Part shown: positions 14,908 to 23,408 of the stretch, piece by piece | How the letters are laid out: every line of letters starts with the position of its first letter | Position numbering within the stretch: the stretch's first letter is position 1 | DNA from: Candidatus Merdenecus merdavium | GTDB taxonomy: Bacteria > Bacillota > Clostridia > Lachnospirales > Lachnospiraceae | Length of the DNA: 24,684 nucleotides | Direction: 5' to 3' | NCBI GenBank assembly: GCA_018715425.1 | Contig: DVLR01000386.1 | Coordinates: forward strand, 1 to 24,684 | The notes under the pieces: model-generated | The model's database searches: none | Told to the model about the DNA's origin: nothing | The model's input: the letters and a program-made list of their open reading frames with translations, nothing else | Made by a program: the position numbers and the translations under genes

Positions 14908-15567
14908 ATGAAGGGGAATGTAACTAAGAAGTGTGAATCAAACAATCAAGAATTAAATATTGTTTTGAGGATCCTATTATATATGATAGGAATCATGGTT
15001 ATGCCTTTTGGAGTGGTTTTGACTATTAACTCCCATATGGGAGCAGGGGGATATGATGCACTGAATTTTGCACTTGGAGAGACATTACATATTAAAACAT
15101 CCTATGCGATCTATCTTACTGCGGCTTTTGCAGTAATAATTACAGCTATCATTCGAAGAGGCTTTCCTAGAATTACGACTTTTATATCCTCCATTTTACT
15201 GGGGATCAGCACTGATATATGGAAAAGTATACTAGAAGATATACAAGCAACAACCATGTTGCAGGCTCTTATTTTATTAATTGTTGGAGTTATTTTTATT
15301 GGTGTTGCGGTAGCCAGCTATATGCATTCTATGTTTCCAACAAATCCTACAGACGATATGATCGTTGCAATGAAAGAGAAAGGGATATCAATCCGTGTGG
15401 CAAAAATAGGATTCGATGTTTTTTGTATTATGGTTGCATGGATCTTTGGAGGAGAGATCGGAGCAGGAACCATATTGATTACACTTTTATTAGGTCCAGT
15501 GATTGACTTGTTCTATAACTTGATATTTAAAGTCATAAAGTTAAGTAATAAAAAAGAAACATGTTGA
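14908..15567 (+). CDS. YczE/YyaS/YitT-type integral membrane protein
   Basis: 219 residues with about five hydrophobic helices (roughly 20-42, 63-83, 90-106, 116-136 and 168-205). The motifs VMPFGVVLTINSHMGAGGYDALNFAL and FPTNPTDDM belong to this membrane family, whose biochemical role is not established; B. subtilis YczE is linked to lipopeptide production. The ATG follows GGAG at 11 nt. It has its own terminator at 15576-15605, so it is a one-gene unit. The terminator-like hairpin just upstream suggests regulated read-through. Confidence 0.8.
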   Translation: MKGNVTKKCESNNQELNIVLRILLYMIGIMVMPFGVVLTINSHMGAGGYDALNFALGETLHIKTSYAIYLTAAFAVIITAIIRRGFPRITTFISSILLGISTDIWKSILEDIQATTMLQALILLIVGVIFIGVAVASYMHSMFPTNPTDDMIVAMKEKGISIRVAKIGFDVFCIMVAWIFGGEIGAGTILITLLLGPVIDLFYNLIFKVIKLSNKKETC

Positions 15568-15575
15568 TTGTAGAG

Positions 15576-15605
15576 CATCCATTACTTGAGGTAGTGGATG
15601 TTTTT
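15576..15605 (+). terminator. Terminator after the YczE-type gene
   Basis: CATCCATTAC pairs with GTAGTGGATG (10 bp, one G-U) around TTGAG, followed by TTTTT. Confidence 0.88.
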
Positions 15606-15638
15606 CTTTATACAGAGACAAGGGAGAACATTTTTCTA

Positions 15639-15647
15639 TGATACAAT
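15639..15647 (+). promoter_or_regulatory. Weak extended -10 upstream of the Btr-like regulator
   Basis: TGATACAAT fits TG-n-TACAAT. No -35 match is seen. It lies about 68 nt before the ATG at 15715. Confidence 0.35.
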
Positions 15648-15714
15648 AACCACAGGATCATCTCAAAGTTAATAATAAAAGAGCATAGAAAGAGGTAGAA
15701 AGGAACAGATAAAT

Positions 15715-16536
15715 ATGAAAATAGAAGTCAATAAATTGGCAGAGTATTTTGCGCATATCCCAATTGAGGTGGAAGGAATCTATCGCTTTACACAGAAACC
15801 TGGTAAGTCTTGGCCTAGCTATACCGAGGCTTTTCCAGGCTTTGTGTTTCCCTTAAAAGGGAGGGTGGAGTTTTCTTTCAATGGTACGCCCTATATTTTT
15901 ACACCAGGAAAAGTGATACATGGCGGAGCTAGAATGGAGCTGGCTGAGAAGGGAAGTGATACGAAGTGGGAATATTTGCTTGTACTCTACCAAACATCTG
16001 GAGTCGAGCCAGAGGAATGGTCTTTTTCTTCTTCGCATTTTGAGATGCAAGTGGGATATTCTCCACGGTTGTATGATTTACTGGAACGTTTATGGAAAGT
16101 GTCTTTTCAATCTGGAGGTCTTCCTGCATTTCAAACAAAGGCATTATTTTATAATGTACTGGAAGAAGTATTCACCTGTGTGCGGAATCAAACCAATGAT
16201 AGTTCAAAAACTTTATTTGATCAGGTATCAAAATACATCCATGAACATTATAGTGAAGGGCTTACGATTTCAATGTTAACCAAACAAAATGGGGTGAACA
16301 GGAATCGGTTGTCTTATGTATTTAATAAGTATTCAGGTATGGGTCCAGGTGATTACTTACTCAGCTATCGTTTGAATAGAGCAAAGGAACTCCTGGTAGT
16401 AGAAAATGTATCCATTAAGGAGATTGCACTGGCTGTAGGCTTTAGTGATCCCCTTTATTTTAGTAGGATCTTCAAAAAGCAGTTTGCTTTATCTCCTAGC
16501 GAATATCGAAAAAGATTCATAAATAATCCATATTAA
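15715..16536 (+). CDS. AraC-family regulator of the siderophore-uptake locus (Btr-like)
   Basis: 273 residues: an N-terminal cupin-like sensor (FPGFVFPLKGRVEFSFNGTPY) and a C-terminal AraC DNA-binding domain (about 168-268) with LTISMLTKQNGVNRNRLSYVFNKYSG and IKEIALAVGFSDPLYFSRIFKKQFALSPSEYRKRF. It stands directly before a lipoprotein binding protein and FecCD permeases, the arrangement of btr-feuABC in Bacillus, where Btr activates uptake when its siderophore is bound. Btr itself carries a fused binding-protein domain; this one does not. Activation of the downstream genes is inferred from position. Confidence 0.8.
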   Translation: MKIEVNKLAEYFAHIPIEVEGIYRFTQKPGKSWPSYTEAFPGFVFPLKGRVEFSFNGTPYIFTPGKVIHGGARMELAEKGSDTKWEYLLVLYQTSGVEPEEWSFSSSHFEMQVGYSPRLYDLLERLWKVSFQSGGLPAFQTKALFYNVLEEVFTCVRNQTNDSSKTLFDQVSKYIHEHYSEGLTISMLTKQNGVNRNRLSYVFNKYSGMGPGDYLLSYRLNRAKELLVVENVSIKEIALAVGFSDPLYFSRIFKKQFALSPSEYRKRFINNPY

Positions 16537-16552
16537 ATTAAGTATAAGTGTA

Positions 16553-16581
16553 TTCCCATATGTAAAGTGTTTTGTTATACT
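16553..16581 (+). promoter_or_regulatory. Promoter of the binding-protein gene
   Basis: TTCCCA (16553-16558), a 17-nt spacer and TATACT (16576-16581) with TG one base upstream of the -10 (extended form). Confidence 0.6.
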
Positions 16582-16588
16582 GGCTTGG

Positions 16589-16610
16589 AAGGTTAGCCGA
16601 TTCTAACTTA
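16589..16610. promoter_or_regulatory. Candidate operator: inverted repeat over the start site
   Basis: AAGGTTAG (16589-16596) and CTAACTTA (16603-16610) are an inverted repeat with a 6-bp spacer. The half-sites resemble those of DtxR/IdeR iron boxes (AGGTTAG/CTAACCT), though the spacer is longer than the usual 1 bp. It starts 8 nt after the -10, the right place for a repressor. Confidence 0.4.
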
Positions 16611-16634
16611 AATACATATTTGGAGGATACAAGG

Positions 16635-17678
16635 ATGAAACGAACAATAGGGACTTTGCTTTCGTTGATCATGTTGGTAGGTTTATTATCAGGATGCAAT
16701 GAGGCAACGAAAAGCAATAGTGATCCGTCAACGGAAAGCAGTAGTAATTTATCAACAGAAAGTGGCAGTAATCCATCAACGGAAAGTACATCAATGACGG
16801 AGAAAGATGCTTCCACTACTGATACAGCAGAATGGCCAAGGACATTTGTGGATGTTGAGGGCAACGAAGTGGTAATAGAGAAAAAGCCAGAGAAAATAGC
16901 TTCTCTTTGGTACTCTTATCCAGAGTTTCTGGTTTCTTTAGGGGAGATACCAACTGCATCTACTGAAAGTGCATTCCTAGCTTCTTTAGACTATTTAAAA
17001 GATATAGAAGCAATAACATCAATGGAAGAATTAGGGGATAAATTAGCTCCTAACATTGAAAAGATTGTGGAGTTAGAACCAGATATTATCTTGGCAACTA
17101 CCAATCATGAGGAAATTTACGATTCACTCGTAAAAATTGCACCAGTAGTTCTTTTAGATCGAGAGGGCTTTTATGAAGATTGGCGCCTTGGTGTTCGCAC
17201 CTTTGGTGAAATTCTAGGGAAAGAAACAGAGGCAGAAGCCGTTATTGATGAGATCATGACGCAAATGTCTGATGGACGTGACACCTTAAAATCTGTGGAA
17301 GATGAAACGGTTGCGTTGATTAAAACTTGGGACGGAAAGAGTTACTATGTAGAAAGTCCAGATGATCCATCCTATGTTTATGCTTTTGATCAAGAACTAG
17401 GGTTGGGGCTTACTCCTGATCCAGCATCTATGGAAATTGCTGGTGAAAACCTCTCAATGGAAGGACTTTCTGTCATCCAAGCAGACCATATTTTCCTTGA
17501 AGCAGATATTAGCATGAGTCAAGAAATCCTTGAGGATTTAGAAAATAACAGTGTTTGGAATTCACTTAATGCCGTAAAAAATGGAAATGTATATTTTCTG
17601 GATATTTCCGCAGTCACAGGAGGTCCATTAGCAACGGAGTATGGGGTTCAGTATATTATTGATGCTTTAAGTGAGTAG
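16635..17678 (+). CDS. Siderophore-binding lipoprotein of an ABC importer
   Basis: 347 residues. The signal peptide ends in the lipobox LLSGC (C21), so it is a lipid-anchored surface protein. A serine/threonine-rich linker (27-60) contains three 8-residue repeats. The rest is a FecB/FeuA-type class III binding domain: WPRTFVDVEGNEVVIEKKPEKIASL, LEPDIILAT, the long backbone helix ending near TEAEAVIDEI, and a C-terminal lobe ending in a WNSLNAVKNGNVYFLD block. It should capture a ferric siderophore, haem or cobalamin; the neighbours favour siderophore. The ATG at 16635 follows GGAGG at 8 nt; a TTG at 16572 would remove the signal peptide from the N-terminus. A terminator after it should make it more abundant than the permeases. 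Confidence 0.88.
   Translation: MKRTIGTLLSLIMLVGLLSGCNEATKSNSDPSTESSSNLSTESGSNPSTESTSMTEKDASTTDTAEWPRTFVDVEGNEVVIEKKPEKIASLWYSYPEFLVSLGEIPTASTESAFLASLDYLKDIEAITSMEELGDKLAPNIEKIVELEPDIILATTNHEEIYDSLVKIAPVVLLDREGFYEDWRLGVRTFGEILGKETEAEAVIDEIMTQMSDGRDTLKSVEDETVALIKTWDGKSYYVESPDDPSYVYAFDQELGLGLTPDPASMEIAGENLSMEGLSVIQADHIFLEADISMSQEILEDLENNSVWNSLNAVKNGNVYFLDISAVTGGPLATEYGVQYIIDALSE
16719..16790 (+). repeat. Three 24-bp repeats in the lipoprotein linker
   Basis: They encode SDPSTESS, SNLSTESG and SNPSTEST (residues 29-52), a flexible spacer between the lipid anchor and the binding domain. The DNA copies have diverged at silent positions, so they are not recent. Confidence 0.8.
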
Positions 17679-17688
17679 GTTATTCACA

Positions 17689-17733
17689 AAAAGCCAGGCA
17701 CAACCAACAGAAGTGGTTGGTGCTTGGTTTTTT
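17689..17733 (+). terminator. Intra-operon terminator between binding protein and permease
   Basis: CCAGGCA/TGCTTGG plus CAACCA/TGGTTG, 13 bp with one bulged G and a 7-nt loop, followed by a T-run (17728-17733). TATACT at 17741-17746 after it, with TTGGTG 18 nt upstream, could be a weak second promoter for the permease genes. Confidence 0.85.
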
Positions 17734-17767
17734 GTTACCGTATACTAGAACGAGAAGGAGAAATGTT

Positions 17768-18820
17768 TTGAAAGATCAGCAAAAGAAAGCAGAGGTACAG
17801 CTTTATCATACACAAAAAACAAATGGAGGAAGATGTGCGGCATGGCTCGTGATGATGTGTGCCAGTGGGATTCTTCTCCTAGTCATGACATTTTCTATTA
17901 CCCAAGGAGCTGTGAAAATACCGATTTCTACTGTTTGGAATGCTTTATTCCACTTTGATGTCATGGACACAAATCATTTAATCGTCATAGACTTACGTAT
18001 ACCGCGAGTCATTGCCAGTGTTTTGGTAGGGGCTGCTTTCGCAGTATCAGGAGCCATCATGCAAGGAACAACAAGAAACCCTATGGCAGATTCTGGGTTG
18101 CTTGGTATCAATGCTGGAGCAGGATTTGCACTGTCTATCTGCCTGGCGTTATTTCCAGGAGTTGGGTATATGCAGATTATTATATTTTCTTTTCTTGGTG
18201 CAGCTTTGGGTACCCTATTGGTTCATGGAGTGGCTTCTCTTCGCTCAGGTGGTGCTACGCCTATGCGTATTGTTCTAGCTGGTTCAGCAGTTACTGCACT
18301 TCTGACTGCACTGGGGCAAAGCGTTGCTTTATATTTTGATGTTGAGCAAAATATTATGTTCTGGACAGCAGGAGGCGTAGCAGGATCCAATTGGGAACAA
18401 ATAAAAATTATTACACCATGGATCATAGGTGCATTATTAGGAGCAATTGCCTTATCTCCATCTATTTCATTGATCAGCTTAGGTGAAGATGTTGCAAAAG
18501 GGTTAGGATTGAATACTATGGTGATTCAACTGTTGTGTTCCCTTATGGTGCTAATTTTAGCGGGAGCCGCTGTATCTGTTGTAGGTGCGGTAGGCTTTGT
18601 CGGATTAATGATTCCACATCTTGCAAGGTACTTGGTGGGTATTGATTATCGTTGGGTTATTCCAACCTCTGCAATTCTTGGAGCACTCTTGATGGTATTA
18701 GCCGATTTGGGCTCAAGAATGCTTCATCCGCCATTTGAGACTCCCATTGGAGCATTAACGGCTCTTATCGGTGTCCCTTTTTTTCTATATCTGGCACGTA
18801 AACAAAGGAGGGGATTATGA
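17768..18820 (+). CDS. FecCD-family permease, first subunit
   Basis: 350 residues, polytopic, about ten membrane helices as in BtuC/FhuB halves. Family motifs: LRIPRVIASVLVGAAFAVSGAIMQG, RNPMADSGLLGINAGAG, and VGAVGFVGLMIPHLAR in the loop that contacts the ATPase. It forms the membrane channel with the next gene. The start is a TTG at 17768, because AAGGAG lies 8 nt upstream; the in-frame GTG further upstream lies inside the terminator hairpin. Its stop overlaps the next ATG (ATGA, 18817-18820), so the two permeases are translationally coupled. Confidence 0.88.
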   Translation: MKDQQKKAEVQLYHTQKTNGGRCAAWLVMMCASGILLLVMTFSITQGAVKIPISTVWNALFHFDVMDTNHLIVIDLRIPRVIASVLVGAAFAVSGAIMQGTTRNPMADSGLLGINAGAGFALSICLALFPGVGYMQIIIFSFLGAALGTLLVHGVASLRSGGATPMRIVLAGSAVTALLTALGQSVALYFDVEQNIMFWTAGGVAGSNWEQIKIITPWIIGALLGAIALSPSISLISLGEDVAKGLGLNTMVIQLLCSLMVLILAGAAVSVVGAVGFVGLMIPHLARYLVGIDYRWVIPTSAILGALLMVLADLGSRMLHPPFETPIGALTALIGVPFFLYLARKQRRGL

Positions 18821-19860
18821 TGACGGAACAACAGAAGAAAAATGAAGATGATAAGCGAAAAATTAAGATTCGTAATACTACTATTGTTTTAGGCTGTGTA
18901 GTTTTGCTTGTGGTCTCTTTCCTTATAAGTATGAATACAGGTTATATGAAGCTTTCACCAAGGGATACACTACGCACTTTTTTTGGCGGTGGAACAGATA
19001 AAGAACAGTTAATCTTGTTTGGTTTGCGTCTCCCCCGAATTGTGATTTCGATTTTAATAGGGGCAGGACTTGCTCTTTCTGGATGTATCATACAAGGTGT
19101 TTCCAGAAACCCTTTGGCTGATTCTGGTTTACTTGGTATTAATGCTGGAGCAGGTCTCATGGTAATCTTATATACTATATTTTTTGGTGCAAATTCCATT
19201 CTATCTATATTCACTTTGCCTTTTCTGTCTATGATAGGAGCTGGAATAACAGCTATATTGATCTATTTCCTGGCATATAAGAAAGACGAAGGGATTGACC
19301 CTATGCGGTTAGTACTAACAGGTATCGCTATACAGGCAGGCATTTCTGCATTGATGACAGTGCTTGTAATAAAGCTAGATGATACCCAATACAACTTCGT
19401 AGCCACTTGGCAAGCTGGAAGTATTTGGGGAAGCAATTGGAAATTTGTATTGGCATTATTGCCGTGGTTACTGGTGCTTATTCCCTATGTACTGACTAAG
19501 TCTCGTGTATTGGATGTACTAAACCTTGGAGACCATGTGGCTTATAGTTTGGGCGCCTCCGTAGAGAGTGAAAGGCGCAAACTTTTGATAGCTGCTGTTG
19601 CTTTAGCTGCTTCCAGTGTAGCAGTTAGTGGGAGCATCAGTTTTGTAGGTCTAATTTCACCTCATTTGGCAAGGAAATTAGTAGGACCTCGCCATAGAAT
19701 CCTACTACCTACCTGTGCTTTAGTCGGAGCGGTTCTAGTTTCTATTGCAGATACCATAGGAAGGGTAATTCTTCAGCCTTCAGAGATTCCCACAGGAATA
19801 ATGGTGGCTATGATAGGTGCACCTTATTTCCTCTATTTATTAGCAAAAAGTGGACAATAA
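18817..19860 (+). CDS. FecCD-family permease, second subunit
   Basis: 347 residues, polytopic. It is clearly a paralogue of the preceding gene: LRLPRIVISILIGAGLALSGCIIQG, RNPLADSGLLGINAGAG, and VSGSISFVGLISPHLARKLVG. The two form a heterodimeric channel like FeuB-FeuC. AAAGGAGG lies 5 nt before the ATG, within the end of the first permease gene. The ATPase gene follows after 38 nt. Confidence 0.9.
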   Translation: MMTEQQKKNEDDKRKIKIRNTTIVLGCVVLLVVSFLISMNTGYMKLSPRDTLRTFFGGGTDKEQLILFGLRLPRIVISILIGAGLALSGCIIQGVSRNPLADSGLLGINAGAGLMVILYTIFFGANSILSIFTLPFLSMIGAGITAILIYFLAYKKDEGIDPMRLVLTGIAIQAGISALMTVLVIKLDDTQYNFVATWQAGSIWGSNWKFVLALLPWLLVLIPYVLTKSRVLDVLNLGDHVAYSLGASVESERRKLLIAAVALAASSVAVSGSISFVGLISPHLARKLVGPRHRILLPTCALVGAVLVSIADTIGRVILQPSEIPTGIMVAMIGAPYFLYLLAKSGQ

Positions 19861-19898
19861 TAAATCATACCAAACAACAACGAAAGGAACAAAGAGTC

Positions 19899-20717
19899 AT
19901 GAATAGCATAGAAAGAAAAAGCAGTATCACAACTGAAAATCTAGCCATCGCTTATGAGAATCACCTTGTAGTAGATGATTTAGATATGGAAATTCCCCAT
20001 GGGAAAATCACGACGATTATTGGTCCAAATGGTTGCGGAAAATCCACAGTACTAAAAGCTGTAGGAAGATTACTAAAACCCAAACATGGGATGGTGTATT
20101 TAAACGGAGACGATATCCGCAATCTCAGCACGAAAGAGGTGGCTCAGAAGATGGCGATATTGCCGCAATCCCCCCAAGCACCTGCAGGGCTTACTGTAGG
20201 AGAGTTGGTGGCTTATGGTAGATTTCCTCATCAACGTGGATTCGGAAAGTTAAAGCCAGAGGACAAAAAGATCATTCAATGGGCTTTAGAAGTTACGAAA
20301 CTTGAAGAACTTGAGACCACAACCGTAGACAATCTTTCTGGTGGGCAGAAACAACGAGTATGGATCGCTATGGCCCTTGCCCAGCAGACCGATCTAATTT
20401 TGTTGGATGAGCCTACAACCTACCTTGATCTTACCTACCAGCTGGAGGTTTTGGAGCTTTTGTATCAGCTAAATCGGGAGCAAAACTGTACAATTGTAAT
20501 GGTATTACATGACTTAAACCTTGCCGCTCGCTTTGCAGACTATATGATTGCCATACGTAGCGGTGATATCATCAAGCATGGAACACCAGAGGAAGTGATG
20601 ACAAGGGATGTATTGAGGGAAACCTTTCAAATTGAGGCTGCAATTGTAAAAGATTCGCGCACAGGTCGCCCAAGTTGCATATCCTATGATTTATTGAAGA
20701 GTAAAAGGGTAGATTGA
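19899..20717 (+). CDS. ATPase of the siderophore ABC importer (FecE/YusV type)
   Basis: 272 residues. All ABC motifs are intact: Walker A GPNGCGKST (42-50), Q-loop Q90, signature LSGGQ (146-150), Walker B LILLDEP (D170, E171) and H-loop H204. The YGRFPHQ segment after the Q-loop is typical of the FecE/BtuD subgroup. It powers the two FecCD permeases from the cytoplasmic face. In Bacillus the Feu system borrows YusV encoded elsewhere; here the ATPase is in the locus, so the importer is complete. No clear terminator is seen after it. Confidence 0.93.
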   Translation: MNSIERKSSITTENLAIAYENHLVVDDLDMEIPHGKITTIIGPNGCGKSTVLKAVGRLLKPKHGMVYLNGDDIRNLSTKEVAQKMAILPQSPQAPAGLTVGELVAYGRFPHQRGFGKLKPEDKKIIQWALEVTKLEELETTTVDNLSGGQKQRVWIAMALAQQTDLILLDEPTTYLDLTYQLEVLELLYQLNREQNCTIVMVLHDLNLAARFADYMIAIRSGDIIKHGTPEEVMTRDVLRETFQIEAAIVKDSRTGRPSCISYDLLKSKRVD

Positions 20718-20777
20718 TAAATATCAGTTTTTTCATACAGTTTATGCCCCTTAAAGGAACAGTTTGTGAACATACTC

Positions 20778-20806
20778 TTGATCTTTACCATAATATCATG
20801 TTAAAT
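20778..20806 (+). promoter_or_regulatory. Promoter of the GH2 gene
   Basis: TTGATC (20778-20783), a 17-nt spacer and TTAAAT (20801-20806). Both hexamers match consensus at 4 of 6 positions. Confidence 0.45.
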
Positions 20807-20827
20807 AAAGTTATTAGATTTATTTAA
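20801..20827. promoter_or_regulatory. Candidate operator for the GH2 gene
   Basis: A perfect 9-bp inverted repeat, TTAAATAAA and TTTATTTAA, separated by 9 bp. The left arm contains the proposed -10 and the right arm covers the start site, so a bound repressor would block transcription. Confidence 0.45.
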
Positions 20828-20875
20828 CGCGAAGAAAAGAAATAACAAACCAGTGAAATCATAGAGGAAATTATC

Positions 20876-23278
20876 ATGAAAAAAATATCTTTTAATCAAG
20901 ATTGGAAATGTTACAGAACCCATGAACAAGAAAAAACATTTACAGTAACCATACCACATGATGCCATGCAGCTGGATCCTAAGAGTGAAACCAGTCCATC
21001 TGGGGTAAATAATGGGTGGTACGATGCGAAAGACTATACATATAGTAAAGAGTTTTTCGTACCAGAATCTTATCAAGACCAAGAAATTAGATTTGAGTTT
21101 GAAGGTGTATACCATAAGGCCACGGTTTCTATTAACGATATAAAAGTAGGATATCAAGACTATGGATATATAGGATTTTATGTAGATCCAAAGAAAGCTT
21201 TAAAATATGGTGAAACCAATCAAATCAAGGTTACTGTAATGAACAGTGATCAACCAAACAGCCGTTGGTATTCGGGAACGGGGATTTATCGTCCTGTCTG
21301 GCTATATATTATGCCAAAACATCATATAAAATTAGATGGCATTAGAATCACTACCATGGACTATGGATCACCTAAAATAAAGATAGAGGTAAATACGACT
21401 CATATTGGTGAGGTAAAAGTAGAGATTTTAGATGGAAATACTGTTATAAATCGTATATCTGGGGAAGCGATGGAAGCAAATAAAGGAGGGAGCTTTATTA
21501 CAGAGCTTGCCCTACCAAATGCGAAACTTTGGGATCCAGAACATCCAAATCTTTATACTTGCAAGGTGAACTTTGGAGAGGATGTTCAGGAAGAAACCTT
21601 TGGCATTAGAATGATCACTTGCGATCACAAACGCGGATTAACCATCAATGGTAAAAGAGTGATTTTACGTGGAGCATGTATTCATCATGATAACGGACTT
21701 TTAGGTGCCTGTGCCTATGATTTTGCAGAGGAACGAAAAATTCGTATTTTAAAAGAGCAGGGATACAACGCTGTTCGCTCTGCTCATAATCCATGTTCTA
21801 AAGGGATGTTAAAAGCTTGCGATAAACTGGGAATGCTTATGGTGGATGAATATGTAGATGTTTGGTATATTCATAAAACAAAAAATGACTATGCACTTAA
21901 AGTAGAGAAGAATTATAAAGAAGACTTAAGGGCTATTGTCAAGAAAGACTATAATCATCCTTCTGTTATTATGTACTCTACAGGGAATGAGGTTTCAGAA
22001 ACAGCCCAAAAACGAGGAATTGAATTGTGTGGAAACTTAACAAAAGAACTGCATAAGCTGGATCCAACAAGACCAGTTACCTGCGGAATTAATATCTTTT
22101 TTAACTTTTTGAGTTCTATGGGATTTGGTGTATATAGTGATAAAAAAGCTGAAAAAGCGGTAGAGAATGTAAAAAAGAAAAAAGCTGTAGGCAGTGAGTT
22201 TTTTAATCGTCTAGCAGGACTTTTTGGTTCAAACTTTATGAAACGTGGAGCTACCTTGTATCCGTGTGATATAAAGACGAGAGATGCTTTTGCAAGAATG
22301 GACGCAGCAGGTTATAATTATGGTATTTATAGATATGAACACGATCTTAAAAAGTATCCCAAAAGAGTGATTCTTGGAACAGAGACATTTTGTTCCGATG
22401 CTTATCAGTTTTGGGAAACTGCAAAGAAGAATAAACGATTAATCGGTGATTTTGTCTGGGCTGGTATGGATTATCTAGGTGAAGTAGCCATAGGGGCTTG
22501 GGAGTATGATGAATATGCTCCAGATTTTACAGGTGGCGTAGGATGGGTATCTGCAGGATCAGGAAGAATTGATTTAACGGGAAAACCACTTTCTGAAATG
22601 AAATACACAAGGGTTGCTTTTGAACTAGAGCCCATTGGAATTGGAGTAGTTCCTGTAAAATATAGTGGAAAACCACATTCGCCATCGGCTTGGAAAATGA
22701 CCAATGCAATAGAAAGTTGGTCGTGGAATGGTTGCCAGGGCATGGATGCCAAAGTGGAGGTTTATGCTAGAGCACATCATATATCTTTATTTGTCAATGG
22801 AAGTTGTGTAGGTACAAAGAAAACAAAAAATGACTGTAAAGTGATGTTTCACACAAAATACTATGATGGGGAAGTTATGGCCATTGCCTATGATAAACAT
22901 AATAAAAAAATAGCTCAAACTTCTTTGAAAACAGCAGGTAAAGAAACTAGATTAAGTCTTTTACCAGAGCAAAGAAGTATAAAAAAAGAAAGAGATTTAT
23001 GTTATGTACGTTTGGCTTATACAGATGAAAAGGGTATCATAAAGCCATTGATCAGGGGAGATATACAAGTTATGGTTGAAGGTGGAACCCTATTAGGTCT
23101 AGGGAGTGCTTGTCCCTATTATCCAAAAGGATACCTAAAGGATACCGCAGATACTTACTATGGTGAGGCGTTGGCAATTATAAAACCAGAAGAGGGATCA
23201 AAGATTAAGATTCATGCAAAGAGCCCATATGGTGAAAGTGAAGTAGAAGTCATGGTAGAAGATGAAAGTAAATGCTGA
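20876..23278 (+). CDS. Glycoside hydrolase family 2, probable beta-galactosidase
   Basis: 800 residues, without a signal peptide, so it acts on imported sugars in the cytoplasm. N-terminal jelly-roll (about 1-150, with SRWYSGTGIYRPVWL), immunoglobulin-like domain (about 155-245), TIM barrel starting near RGACIHHDNGLLG with NAVRSAHNP, acid/base E372 in STGNE and nucleophile E503 in GTETF, then DUF4982-like and further beta domains. The catalytic pair is the GH2 pair; beta-galactosidase is the best guess, but beta-glucuronidase, beta-mannosidase or arabinosidase activity cannot be excluded. A lysine-rich insertion lies between the two catalytic glutamates (about 415-470). The ATG follows AGAGGA at 8 nt. 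It has its own promoter and terminator. Confidence 0.88.
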   Translation: MKKISFNQDWKCYRTHEQEKTFTVTIPHDAMQLDPKSETSPSGVNNGWYDAKDYTYSKEFFVPESYQDQEIRFEFEGVYHKATVSINDIKVGYQDYGYIGFYVDPKKALKYGETNQIKVTVMNSDQPNSRWYSGTGIYRPVWLYIMPKHHIKLDGIRITTMDYGSPKIKIEVNTTHIGEVKVEILDGNTVINRISGEAMEANKGGSFITELALPNAKLWDPEHPNLYTCKVNFGEDVQEETFGIRMITCDHKRGLTINGKRVILRGACIHHDNGLLGACAYDFAEERKIRILKEQGYNAVRSAHNPCSKGMLKACDKLGMLMVDEYVDVWYIHKTKNDYALKVEKNYKEDLRAIVKKDYNHPSVIMYSTGNEVSETAQKRGIELCGNLTKELHKLDPTRPVTCGINIFFNFLSSMGFGVYSDKKAEKAVENVKKKKAVGSEFFNRLAGLFGSNFMKRGATLYPCDIKTRDAFARMDAAGYNYGIYRYEHDLKKYPKRVILGTETFCSDAYQFWETAKKNKRLIGDFVWAGMDYLGEVAIGAWEYDEYAPDFTGGVGWVSAGSGRIDLTGKPLSEMKYTRVAFELEPIGIGVVPVKYSGKPHSPSAWKMTNAIESWSWNGCQGMDAKVEVYARAHHISLFVNGSCVGTKKTKNDCKVMFHTKYYDGEVMAIAYDKHNKKIAQTSLKTAGKETRLSLLPEQRSIKKERDLCYVRLAYTDEKGIIKPLIRGDIQVMVEGGTLLGLGSACPYYPKGYLKDTADTYYGEALAIIKPEEGSKIKIHAKSPYGESEVEVMVEDESKC

Positions 23279-23335
23279 CTTTAGACTAGAAGGTATGATA
23301 GAATACTTCTAGGAAAGTAGACTGGAATATAGTTA

Positions 23336-23372
23336 GGCCAAGTGTAAGTTTTCCTTGCATTTGGCCATTTTT
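23336..23372 (+). terminator. Intrinsic terminator between GH2 and the LytTR regulator
   Basis: A 13-bp stem with two G-U pairs (GGCCAAGTGTAAG with CTTGCATTTGGCC) and a short loop, followed by ATTTTT. It ends only 36 nt before the regulator ATG. A second, T-less hairpin (CTAGAAG/CTTCTAG) lies at 23286-23312. Confidence 0.88.
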
Positions 23373-23408
23373 CTTGAGCAGGAAAAGTTATTTATTGATG
23401 GGGGCAAT

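Noticed and set aside
18942..19214. Minus-strand frames inside the permease and other long genes
   Set aside because: They are antisense shadows of well-supported genes and lack ribosome sites or family motifs.
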